Below, piece by piece: positions 57,103 to 64,000 of a DNA stretch of 64,000 nucleotides (position 1 is the first letter of the stretch; every line of letters starts with the position of its first letter). The stretch comes from Azophilus sp963663395. GTDB lineage: Bacteria > Pseudomonadota > Gammaproteobacteria > Pseudomonadales > Azotimanducaceae. The stretch is taken from assembly GCA_963663395.1 (NCBI GenBank), contig OY760226.1:1736001-1800000 (forward strand), read 5' to 3'. The position numbers and the translations under genes were made by a program. The notes beneath the pieces were generated by a model. That model was not told the DNA's origin, made no database searches, and saw nothing but the letters and a program-made list of their open reading frames with translations.

Positions 57103-57774
57103 ATGAAAAGACCGGTGGTACTGGTGCATGGGGCATGGCATGGCGCGTGGTCCTTCCAACGGGTCGTCGAAGCCCTGCGCCAGCGGGACGTGGACGTTTA
57201 CGCCGTTGACCTGCCGTTGCGGGGCGCGGCCGGCGACATTGCCGCGGCACGCGAGTGCATCAGGCGACAGCCGGGCGCGGTCGTGCTCGGCCACTCGTAC
57301 GGCGGGTTCGTGATCTCGCACGCCACGGCCGGCCTGGATGTCGCCCATCTCGTCTATCTCGCGGCCTTGATGCCGGATGAACAGGAAGATATCGCCGCGA
57401 ATGTTGAAAACGCCCCACCGGCCACTGCCCTCAACAACGCCATGGTGGTGCAGAACGATGGGCTGATAGCCATCGACCCGGTGCTGGGCATTGAAGCCTT
57501 CTACGATGATTGCGCGCCGCAGGACGCGGAAGCCGCCGTCTCGAGACTGCGGCCACAGTTGATCGACGGGTTTCCCACGCTGGAATGTGCGCCACCCTGG
57601 AAAAGCGTTCCGACGACCTACGTCATCTGCCGGGACGACCGCGCCCTGCATCCCGACCTGCAGCGTGACTTTTCCGGACGCGCGGCCAATGTGGTCGAGT
57701 GGGACGGGGCCCACTCCCCCTTTCTGGCGAAACCAGGGCTGGTGGTCGAGTTGTTGATGGGTCTGGCCGGTTAG
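57103..57774 (+). CDS. Alpha/beta hydrolase, 223 aa
   Basis: Compact alpha/beta hydrolase: oxyanion motif VLVHGAWHGAWSFQRVVEAL near residue 7, the nucleophile elbow VVLGHSYGGFVISHA (Ser about 75), a VPTTYVICRDDRALHP segment supplying the acid, and the catalytic His in EWDGAHSPFLAKPGLV. The family includes esterases and C-C bond hydrolases of the salicylate-esterase/AcmB type. Start ATG at 57103 one base after the ligase stop, so it is co-translated. Its substrate may be an intermediate of the same pathway. Confidence 0.92.
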   Translation: MKRPVVLVHGAWHGAWSFQRVVEALRQRDVDVYAVDLPLRGAAGDIAAARECIRRQPGAVVLGHSYGGFVISHATAGLDVAHLVYLAALMPDEQEDIAANVENAPPATALNNAMVVQNDGLIAIDPVLGIEAFYDDCAPQDAEAAVSRLRPQLIDGFPTLECAPPWKSVPTTYVICRDDRALHPDLQRDFSGRAANVVEWDGAHSPFLAKPGLVVELLMGLAG

Positions 57775-57787
57775 CACGCCACCCGAT

Positions 57788-58780
57788 TCACTCCAGTGCA
57801 TACTGCCAGCCGAAGTGCAGGGCGTAGTCGCTCTCGAGCTGCGGCCCGTCCAGGTTGCGAACCAGCGGCAGCGACACTTCCACGCCAAGCCGGTGCCCGC
57901 CGAGCAGCAGGTTCATGCCGGCGATGGCTTCCAGGCGCTCGCCGCCGCGCAGGTTCGGGTTCGCCGTGGGCACCAGGTTGCCTGCCACGGCGCCGGCGAA
58001 TCTGGGGTCTGCGCCGCGGATGTTGCCCCAGGCAAGGTACCTGGCCCGCAAGGACAGCGACAGTTCGTGCCGGGGCAGCCAGGCGCTCCAGGCCGAGGCC
58101 TCGAAGCGATTCCCCAGGCGGTAGTCGTGCCGGTTTTCGTCAAGTCGAACCAGCCCGCGCAAGTGGGCGCCCAAGGAACTGCCCGCGCGCTGGCGGTTCC
58201 AGGTGACGGAGCCCGTGGCCGACCAGGAGCCCGACCCGGTCTGCATGGGGTAGGGCAGCACCGACTTGCCCATCGGCGTGAGGTCACGATGACTCGTGCG
58301 CCCCGTGGGGGCCACGATGCCGAAACTTGCCGTGCCGGCGCCGGGCGCGGGAAACAATGCCGCCAGGCTGATGTCGCCGAGCCCGCTCGACGACGTCTCG
58401 AACGCGCCGCCCGCGGCGGTGACGTGGTCCATGTCGAGGGAAGAGAGGTATGGCGCCATGGCCATCAGCGTGAGCCGGTTGGACGGCGCGTACATCACGC
58501 CCAGCATGTGCATGGTCATGGTCATCTTTTCCGGGGCGATGCGGTAGGCGCCGCTGCCGCTCCGCAATACCTCGTCGAGAGCCAGGCCGCTGGTGCCGTC
58601 GCGGTTGCCCTCCATGGTCATCAGCATGGCACGGTAGGAGAACATCCATTCCCCCTTGTCGTGGCCGTGGTCTGCCATCACGCCGATGGGGGCATGGTCA
58701 TCGGCGCGGCCGGTGTCGGTAACGCCCTGTGCGGGCAATAGCAGTGTCGTGGCCAGGGCCGCGCACGGAAGAATCTTCAT
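57788..58780 (-). CDS. Outer-membrane-type transporter-like protein, Met/His-rich N-terminus, 330 aa
   Basis: A signal peptide (KILPCAALATTLLLPAQG) precedes an ADDHAPIGVMADHGHDKGEWMFSYRAMLMTMEG segment rich in His and Met, then many beta strands (SNRLTLMAMAPYLSSLDM, FGWQYALE at the end). The layout is like the 'transporter' family related to the phenol-degradation MetA group and copper-linked porin-like proteins. The terminal Glu follows an aromatic strand. It precedes no obvious pump; the 134-aa gene 45 bp upstream may be co-transcribed. A metal-linked role is inferred from Met/His content. Confidence 0.75.
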   Translation of the reverse strand: MKILPCAALATTLLLPAQGVTDTGRADDHAPIGVMADHGHDKGEWMFSYRAMLMTMEGNRDGTSGLALDEVLRSGSGAYRIAPEKMTMTMHMLGVMYAPSNRLTLMAMAPYLSSLDMDHVTAAGGAFETSSSGLGDISLAALFPAPGAGTASFGIVAPTGRTSHRDLTPMGKSVLPYPMQTGSGSWSATGSVTWNRQRAGSSLGAHLRGLVRLDENRHDYRLGNRFEASAWSAWLPRHELSLSLRARYLAWGNIRGADPRFAGAVAGNLVPTANPNLRGGERLEAIAGMNLLLGGHRLGVEVSLPLVRNLDGPQLESDYALHFGWQYALE

Positions 58781-58824
58781 TTTCAGCTCCTGTAAGAGGA
58801 CTTTGGTCGGGTTGTTGCGGACAG

Positions 58825-59229
58825 TTACAGGAGGAAAACGGGCGGGCTCCTTGCGGACAGGCGCGCCGGGCGCCGGGAACGCACCTGCTGTTCGGCAAGG
58901 GCACGCTCCGGGCGCGCCTTTGCCGGGGTCGTGGTGAGTTGCGAGGCATGCGGGGGCAGTGACGGCGAGACGCCGTCGACGCAGAACAGGCAGTGTTCCG
59001 GGAGCGGCTCGATGACCGCCCCATGCCCCTGGTGCTGGCTGTGGGTGTCGGCGAAGGCGGCGTTCAGCGGCCCCAGGCCGATGCCGCCGAAAAGAATGGC
59101 AGCCAGCGCCAGCCAGCTGCCCCGGAGCGGTCGCTGCGCGGTGCGGTTCCGGTGCGGGGCGCCATTCGCGTGCCCTGCCGGGTGCTTTGCTATTGAGTGG
59201 CTGTCCATCGACTCATCTGTCCGCATCAA
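58825..59229 (-). CDS. DUF2946-like small exported protein, 134 aa
   Basis: The product has a basic N-terminus, one hydrophobic helix (WLALAAILFGGIGLGPLNAAFAD) and an extracytoplasmic tail with HSQHQGHGAVIEPLPEHCLFCVDG, a His-rich run followed by the Cys-x-x-Cys motif, then Pro/Ala/Arg-rich residues. The arrangement (helix, HCxxC) resembles DUF2946 proteins found near copper and siderophore genes. Two starts are possible (59229 or ATG 59208). It is followed by the outer-membrane-type gene. Confidence 0.65.
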   Translation of the reverse strand: MMRTDESMDSHSIAKHPAGHANGAPHRNRTAQRPLRGSWLALAAILFGGIGLGPLNAAFADTHSQHQGHGAVIEPLPEHCLFCVDGVSPSLPPHASQLTTTPAKARPERALAEQQVRSRRPARLSARSPPVFLL

Positions 59230-59325
59230 GGCTGCTCAAGGACTCTGGCTTGGCTGCGCACGGACCCGGAGGATGTGCGGCAGTGCCCCGGTTGGCAGGA
59301 ACTGTTCGTAATCCGTATGAGCAGA

Positions 59326-60078
59326 TCAGGCTGTCAGTTCGCCGAGCTTCCCCTTCAGGGCCCTTAGCGCGTTCTTGTTGGCGTTCCTGATGGCGTCCAT
59401 AGTGGGCGGTTCGCCGCTGATGTCGCCGAGTTCGGCCAGCACCACGTGCACGTCGTCGTGCCCGTCGGCCTGCTTCATGCGTTCCAGCCAGCTCTGCACG
59501 TTGGGAAAGGGGTCGAAATCGAAGACGTTGGTGAAACCGGGCTGCAACTGCCCGATTTCCACGTAGGCGGCGAAATCGGCCAGGGTGAGGCGCTCGCCGG
59601 TCAGGTAGGGGGATTGCGCCAGCCAACCCGTGTCCAGGGCGCGCAGGGCGTTCGTCAGTGTCGCGAGTGCGGACTGCTGGATGACCTCCGGGATGTTCAG
59701 GTCCTTGCGGATTCTCGGCGCCACCAGGCCGATCGAGGCGTCCCGGATGTTGCGGTGGTGGTAGTGCAGGTACCAGTCCACCCTGGCGCGCTGCCGGAAA
59801 TCAGCGGGGTAGACGTCGTACCAGCCGTGCGTGTTGCACAGGTAGCACATGATGGCGTGGGCCTCGCTGAGCACGAAGCCCGTGTCCGGTTCCTCGATCA
59901 TGGGGATGGTGCCGCCAGGATTCTTCGCGAGGTAATCCGGATGCCGGCTGCCGGTCTCGCCCCTCGAGCCCGGGTTGATCAGCACCAGCTCGAACGGCGT
60001 CTGCTTGTAGAGCATCAGCCACATCACCGCACGTACGGGTTGCGAGAACGGCACACCGTGTAAACGAATGGAATGCAT
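59326..60078 (-). CDS. Glutathione S-transferase-family protein, 250 aa
   Basis: The N-terminal thioredoxin-like domain has IRLHGVPFSQPVRAVMWLMLYKQTPFELVLINPG (Ser/Cys/Tyr catalytic position near 13 is Ser) and the GSH-site loop LAKNPGGTIPMIEEPDTGFVLSEAHAIMCYL with the conserved cis-Pro and Glu/Ser pair. The C-terminal helical domain contains LTLADFAAYVEIGQLQP with the N-capping Asp. Length is slightly above average. Substrate unknown; encoded between metal-type and molybdoenzyme genes. Confidence 0.92.
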   Translation of the reverse strand: MHSIRLHGVPFSQPVRAVMWLMLYKQTPFELVLINPGSRGETGSRHPDYLAKNPGGTIPMIEEPDTGFVLSEAHAIMCYLCNTHGWYDVYPADFRQRARVDWYLHYHHRNIRDASIGLVAPRIRKDLNIPEVIQQSALATLTNALRALDTGWLAQSPYLTGERLTLADFAAYVEIGQLQPGFTNVFDFDPFPNVQSWLERMKQADGHDDVHVVLAELGDISGEPPTMDAIRNANKNALRALKGKLGELTA

Positions 60079-60206
60079 CGTATTCCTGAGCTGTTCCCGG
60101 AGATGCCGCGAAGTCTACCCGTTTGCGCGGCGATTCTCTCAATCCAGGCCCCGGCCATGCTGCGTCCCGGAGGAGGGGACCTGCAACCCGCTGCCCGCTG
60201 CCGGAC

Positions 60207-62543
60207 TCAGGGGCCGTCTAAAGCCGTTTCCGGTTGCCGGAATACCTTGACTTCCGGCAGCGGGCCACTGAACCGCTCCACTTCCACCAGGCAGCTGTGC
60301 GCTGTAGGTCCCTGGGCGATTCTGGAGGTGCCGGCATCGCGGGTCAGCACGTTGGGATTGCCGTGCACCTCCAGCGAGTCCTCGGCCGCCGGGTCCAGCG
60401 GGTCGAACCAGGCGCCGGTCGGCAATTCGATCACATGCCGGCGGATGCCGTCGAAAAGCTCGGCTGCAGCAAGGCAGGACCCCCGGTCGTTGAACACCCG
60501 TACGATCGCGCCGTCGTCAATGCCTCGCGCGGCGGCATCGGCGGGATTGATGCGCAGCACCTCACGCTCCTGTCTCTTGGCGCTGCGGCTCGTCGCGGCA
60601 TGGTCCAACTGGCTGTGCAGGCGCGTTTTCGGCTGGTTGGAAATCAGGTGCAGGGGATACTCCCTGGCTCGGGCGGCGCCCAGCCACTCGGTCTTGTCGC
60701 ACCACACCGGATGGCCGGGGCAATCTTCGTACCCGAAAGACGCAATGGTTTCCGAAAAGAGTTCGATGCTGCCGCTCGGGGTGCGCAACGGGTGTGCGGC
60801 GGGATCCCGGCGAAAGGCTTCGAGCGCGAATTCACGCTCTTCCACCTGATCGATGAAGCAGAATTGCTCACCGGCCCAGAACCGATCGAACGGCGGTAGC
60901 GTCACGCCGTCCCGGGCCGCATTTTTCCGCGTCGCCTCGTAGAGTGTCTCCACCCAGGCCATCTCGTCCCGGCCCTCGGTGAACTCCACCGCCTTGCCGA
61001 ATCTTTCCGCCAGCGCGGAGAAAATCTCGAAGTCACCGCGGGATTCCCCCAGGGGTTCGGCCGCCTTGCGCATCGGCGTGATGAAGCAGTCGGCCCGGCC
61101 CGCGGCGAAGTCGTTGCGCTCCAGCGAGACGGTGCAGGGAAAGACGATGTCGGCATGGCGGGCGGTCGCGGTCCAGAACGGGTCGCTGACGATCACTGTC
61201 TCCGGGCGAGCCCAGGCACGCCGCAGGCGATTGAGATCCTGGTGGTGGTGAAACGGGTTGCCGCCTGCCCAGACGATGACCCTGATGTCCGGATAGGTCA
61301 GCCGCTCACCGTTGTAGTCGAAGGCGCTGCCGGGGTTCTCCAGCATTTCGGTAATGCGCGACACCGGGATGTACCGATTCAACGGCGGCTTCCCCTGAGC
61401 CATGGCGCCGGTGCGGAACGTCGGTTGCCGGCGGCCTGCGAAACCGATGTTGTGCACGGAACCGTATCCATACGCCACGCCGCCGCCCGGCAGGCCGATC
61501 TGGCCCAGCATCGCGGCGAGCAGGGTGATCATCCAGTAGCCCTGTTCGCCGTGCTCGGCCCGTTGCAGCGACCAGCTGATGCCCAGCAGGGTGCGGGCGC
61601 GGGCCATGCGGCGCGCAAGAGCCCGAATTTCGCCGGCCGCGATTCCCGAGATGCCCGCCGCCCAGTCGGCGTGCTTGGGCTGCCCGTCGGTCTGCCCGGT
61701 CAGGTAGGGAACGAACCGTTCGAAACCGACGCAATACCTCTTGAGGAATGCCCTGTCATGGAGGCCTTCGCTGTATAACGTATGAGCCAGGCCGAGCATG
61801 ATGGCCACGTCCGTGTTCGGCCGGCACGCCCACCAGTCCGCGCCCACGAAGTCGGCCATGTCTTCCTTGAGGGGCGAGACGTTCACGAAGTGGGTGTTCG
61901 AGCCGACGAGCCCCTGGAGTTGATCCGTGGCGGAGTGCGCGCCGAGACCGCCGTCGGTGACCTGGGTGTTCTTGAGTGCAATCCCGCCGAAGCACACCAC
62001 CAGGTCTGTTTCCCTGGCGATGTCGGCAATGGTCGGCGCCTGCACCATCAGGCTCCCGAAGGGCATGCCGAGGATGTGCGGAACGATCACCTCGGCAGCG
62101 CCGGCCGAGTACGAGGTGCGGGAGTGCACGAACCCGCCGATCAGATTCAGGAAGCGCTTGAGATGCCCCTGGGCGTGGTGAAAGCGGCCGGCGCTGGCCC
62201 AACCGTAGGAACCGCCGTAGATCGATTCGTTGCCGCCGGCATCGATGGCGTGCTTGAGTGCATCGGCGGCCAGGTCCAGGGCGGTATCCCAATCGACCCG
62301 CACGAAGGGTTCCCGGCCGCGACCGCCGCCGCCTGCCTGCCAGCGCGCCTGCAGCCAGCCGCGGCGCACCATCGGCGCCGGCACGCGACAGGCGGGGTCC
62401 TGGGAATCGAGCAGCGACTGGCCGATGGGAGTCGGATTACGGTCTGCTGCGTAATGATGCACCGCCACCACGCGGTCGTTGCGGCTCTCCAGCAGGTAGT
62501 TGCCCCAGTGCGTACTGGTGGGCGTCAGTGCTTCGGAGTCCAT
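60207..62543 (-). CDS. Molybdopterin oxidoreductase, BisC/TorA/DMSO-reductase type, 778 aa
   Basis: The family order is clear: an N-terminal THWGNYLLESRNDRVVAVHHY, then GNESIYGGSYGWASAGRFHHAQGHLKRFLNLIGGF with the Ser of SYGWAS as likely molybdenum ligand, TDLVVCFGGIALKNTQV, PNTDVAIMLGLAHTL, WSLQRAEHGEQGYWMITLLAAMLGQIGLPGGG, and the C-terminal molydopterin-binding domain LHLISNQPKTRLHSQLDHAA and GAIVRVFNDRGSCLAAAEL. No Tat signal or iron-sulfur Cys motif occurs at the N-terminus, which favours a cytoplasmic biotin-sulfoxide or TMAO-type reductase. Electron donor unknown; no membrane subunit nearby. Confidence 0.94.
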   Translation of the reverse strand: MDSEALTPTSTHWGNYLLESRNDRVVAVHHYAADRNPTPIGQSLLDSQDPACRVPAPMVRRGWLQARWQAGGGGRGREPFVRVDWDTALDLAADALKHAIDAGGNESIYGGSYGWASAGRFHHAQGHLKRFLNLIGGFVHSRTSYSAGAAEVIVPHILGMPFGSLMVQAPTIADIARETDLVVCFGGIALKNTQVTDGGLGAHSATDQLQGLVGSNTHFVNVSPLKEDMADFVGADWWACRPNTDVAIMLGLAHTLYSEGLHDRAFLKRYCVGFERFVPYLTGQTDGQPKHADWAAGISGIAAGEIRALARRMARARTLLGISWSLQRAEHGEQGYWMITLLAAMLGQIGLPGGGVAYGYGSVHNIGFAGRRQPTFRTGAMAQGKPPLNRYIPVSRITEMLENPGSAFDYNGERLTYPDIRVIVWAGGNPFHHHQDLNRLRRAWARPETVIVSDPFWTATARHADIVFPCTVSLERNDFAAGRADCFITPMRKAAEPLGESRGDFEIFSALAERFGKAVEFTEGRDEMAWVETLYEATRKNAARDGVTLPPFDRFWAGEQFCFIDQVEEREFALEAFRRDPAAHPLRTPSGSIELFSETIASFGYEDCPGHPVWCDKTEWLGAARAREYPLHLISNQPKTRLHSQLDHAATSRSAKRQEREVLRINPADAAARGIDDGAIVRVFNDRGSCLAAAELFDGIRRHVIELPTGAWFDPLDPAAEDSLEVHGNPNVLTRDAGTSRIAQGPTAHSCLVEVERFSGPLPEVKVFRQPETALDGP

Positions 62544-62649
62544 CCGTCAACCGTTTCCTGTCGGGTCCGGATAGCGCTCGCCCCGCCTCCAAGAAGAACG
62601 GCGAATCGAACCGGTGTTGAACGCGCACTGACCATCATGTCGATATCGG

Positions 62650-63852
62650 CTACTTGAGCAGTTCCTCGGCAATGATCACCTGGCGAATCTGATTGGTGCC
62701 GGCGCCGATCTCCATCAGCTTGCCTACCCGGTAGAGCCGGTTGATTTCGAGGTCGCGGATGTAACCGGCGCCGCCATGCACCTGCACGCCGTTGTCGACG
62801 ATGCGCATGAGAGCGCGCCCTGCGTGCAGCATCACGGCAGATGTGCGCATGTGTGCCTCGCCGCGACCGCCGCCGCCGATTTCGAGATCCGCAACCTCCT
62901 TCGCGATCTGGTAACTGAAGGCGCGCATCGACTGCAGGTCGGTGTACATGTCGGCCAGGATCCCCTGTACAAGCTGGAACCGCCCGATCGGCTGCCCGAA
63001 CTGCTTGCGGTCCTTGGCGTAGTCGAGCGTGATGTCCATCGCCCGCTGGGCGACCCCGATCATGTGGAAACAGAGGATAGCCCGCTCCATGTTGAGGCCG
63101 CTCATCACCACACCCACTCCGCCGTCGATGCCGCCGATGACATTGCCCGCCGGAACCCGGCAGTCGTCGAACACCAGTTCGGCTGTGGGAACGCCCCGCC
63201 AGCCCATCTTGTCCAGGTGCTGTGCCACCTGGAATCCGGGCGTTGTAGTTTCGAATGCGAAAGCCGATACCCCCTTGGCGCCCTTGTCCGGCGCCGTCCT
63301 GGCATACAGCAGTATGATGTCCGCGACCGGCCCCAGGGAAATGAACATCTTGCGGCCGTTGATGACGAAGTCATCGCCGTCGCGCAGCGCTTTGGTAGCC
63401 ATCGAGCCCAGGGCATCGGAGCCCGCGCCCGGCTCGGTCAGGCCCAGTGCGCCGATCAGGCTGCCGTCGCAGAAGCCGGGCAGATAGCGCGCCTTGAGGG
63501 AATCGTCGGCATTGCGCACGATGTTGTGCAGGCAGATGCTCTCACTGCCCATCCAGGCGGCGCCGAAGCTGGAATTCCAGTAGGACAGGGCCTCGGTGAC
63601 CAGGCACTGTTCGATGAACCCGAGTCCCTGGCCGCCGTATAGCTCCGGAACGGACGTGCCGAGCAGGCCCATCTCGTGCAGCGAGCGGTATTGCGCCTCC
63701 GGGAACCAGTCGTCCCGGTCCATCCGGTCGCAGAGCGGATGCAGATGCTCACGGCCGTAGCGGTACACCGTGTCGTAGATCTGCTGGTGCTCCTCGGCAT
63801 AGCCGTATCTGGCGAGATCGGGGATGGTCATGGATGCATTCTCGGTGGCCAT
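62650..63852 (-). CDS. Acyl-CoA dehydrogenase, isovaleryl-CoA dehydrogenase-like, 400 aa
   Basis: FAD-dependent dehydrogenase with the standard signatures ALGLTEPGAGSDALGSMATKA (residues 138-158), FVINGRKMFISLGPVADIIL, and the C-terminal QVHGGAGYIRDLEINRLYRVGKLMEIGAGTNQIRQVIIAEELL. The position of the usual catalytic Glu is Gly in EIGAGTNQ, and a Glu occurs in SGLNMERAIL, which is how isovaleryl-type enzymes place the base on helix G. The ATG at 63852 is preferred over TTG at 63861. Substrate therefore likely a branched short-chain acyl-CoA. Confidence 0.92.
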   Translation of the reverse strand: MATENASMTIPDLARYGYAEEHQQIYDTVYRYGREHLHPLCDRMDRDDWFPEAQYRSLHEMGLLGTSVPELYGGQGLGFIEQCLVTEALSYWNSSFGAAWMGSESICLHNIVRNADDSLKARYLPGFCDGSLIGALGLTEPGAGSDALGSMATKALRDGDDFVINGRKMFISLGPVADIILLYARTAPDKGAKGVSAFAFETTTPGFQVAQHLDKMGWRGVPTAELVFDDCRVPAGNVIGGIDGGVGVVMSGLNMERAILCFHMIGVAQRAMDITLDYAKDRKQFGQPIGRFQLVQGILADMYTDLQSMRAFSYQIAKEVADLEIGGGGRGEAHMRTSAVMLHAGRALMRIVDNGVQVHGGAGYIRDLEINRLYRVGKLMEIGAGTNQIRQVIIAEELLK

Positions 63853-63907
63853 GCCCGCCAAGTCTTGTCAATTCGGGCAGCGGGCGTTTCCCCAAACACG
63901 AGCCCGG

Positions 63908-64000
63908 TCAATCCCAATACCGGTTGATGAAGGTGGCGACGGCCGCCGGCTCTCCCGTATCGGCGAAGGAGAACGAGATTCCGTAGTGCACCTCTATGCC
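63908..64000 (-). CDS. 3' end of an unidentified gene cut by the window edge
   Basis: On the minus strand the frame from 64000 reads GIEVHYGISFSFADTGEP then AAVATFINRYWD and a stop at 63908-63910. Only 30 residues are visible, high in GC like the flanking catabolic genes, so no family can be assigned. It runs in the same direction as the acyl-CoA dehydrogenase gene, 55 bp upstream, and may share its operon. Confidence 0.55.
   Translation of the reverse strand, partial: GIEVHYGISFSFADTGEPAAVATFINRYWD

Noticed and set aside
57815..58741. Plus-strand frame of 308 codons opposite the outer-membrane-type gene
   Set aside because: Antisense shadow; the minus strand has the signal peptide and barrel strands.
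1..64000. CRISPR arrays, tRNA or rRNA genes
   Set aside because: No regularly spaced direct repeats of CRISPR type and no recognisable tRNA cloverleaf or rRNA sequence were seen by eye; short tRNAs could still be missed.

Overview
The window is high-GC bacterial DNA, most likely from a Gram-negative, probably marine or soil gammaproteobacterium. This is inferred from three large TonB-dependent receptors, a cytoplasmic biotin/TMAO-reductase-type molybdoenzyme, an isovaleryl-type acyl-CoA dehydrogenase and FAH/LLM/AMP-ligase catabolic genes. No rRNA, tRNA or CRISPR array was seen. Gene calls rest on motifs read by eye; no search was run.

Region 1 (1-2366) is the 3' part of a TonB-dependent receptor gene. 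Region 2 (about 2400-23500) is a visibly more AT-rich defence island. Its left edge carries a decayed integrase-type transposase. It then holds a DGQHR-domain protein with an HNH nuclease (+); a tightly coupled four-gene operon on the minus strand (PLD-like/DEAD helicase, 59-aa protein, DndD-like ATPase, 153-aa protein); a six-gene dndBCDE operon with two Dnd-associated proteins (+); and a minus-strand pair of a SNF2-type ATPase and a zinc-ribbon/actin-Hsp70-like ATPase whose frame is broken. A BrnT-type toxin with an apparently truncated antitoxin sits at the right edge. DndBCDE would mark DNA with phosphorothioates, with sulfur supplied by a cysteine desulfurase encoded elsewhere. No DndFGH restriction set is seen, so the helicase/ATPase operon, the DGQHR-HNH pair or the SNF2/actin pair are candidates for the restriction arm.

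Region 3 (24.5-36.5 kb) is mixed: an Uma2-type nuclease gene with an odd 3' end, DUF423 protein, a TIM-barrel isomerase, a second TonB receptor, an SRPBCC protein, a nitroreductase, an intact hipB with a truncated hipA and paired operators, and a 1394-aa SNF2 helicase.

Region 4 (36.7-42.8 kb) is a seven-gene minus-strand cluster: a short Gly-rich secreted peptide with a strong ribosome binding site, an M48 metalloprotease, a SpoIIM/DUF95 membrane protein, a further membrane protein (apparently frameshifted), a periplasmic adaptor, an ABC ATPase and a MacB/FtsX-type permease. The parts list resembles circular-bacteriocin loci of Gram-positive bacteria and is proposed here as an undescribed peptide production/export or immunity system.

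Region 5 (42.9-49.3 kb) contains toxin-antitoxin and regulatory genes: an Xre-RES pair, a duplicated DUF2807 fragment, a GntR-controlled ABC transporter operon ending in a DUF2807 protein with a triple ACTAGT repeat upstream, a gene remnant with a small companion, and a Fic protein. Region 6 (49.5-64 kb) is catabolic: LLM flavin oxidoreductase, SnoaL-like protein, FAH-family hydrolase, TonB receptor, TetR regulator, acyl-CoA ligase and alpha/beta hydrolase. It then has an outer-membrane-type protein with a Cys/His-containing partner, a GST, a molybdopterin oxidoreductase, an acyl-CoA dehydrogenase and a gene cut by the right edge.
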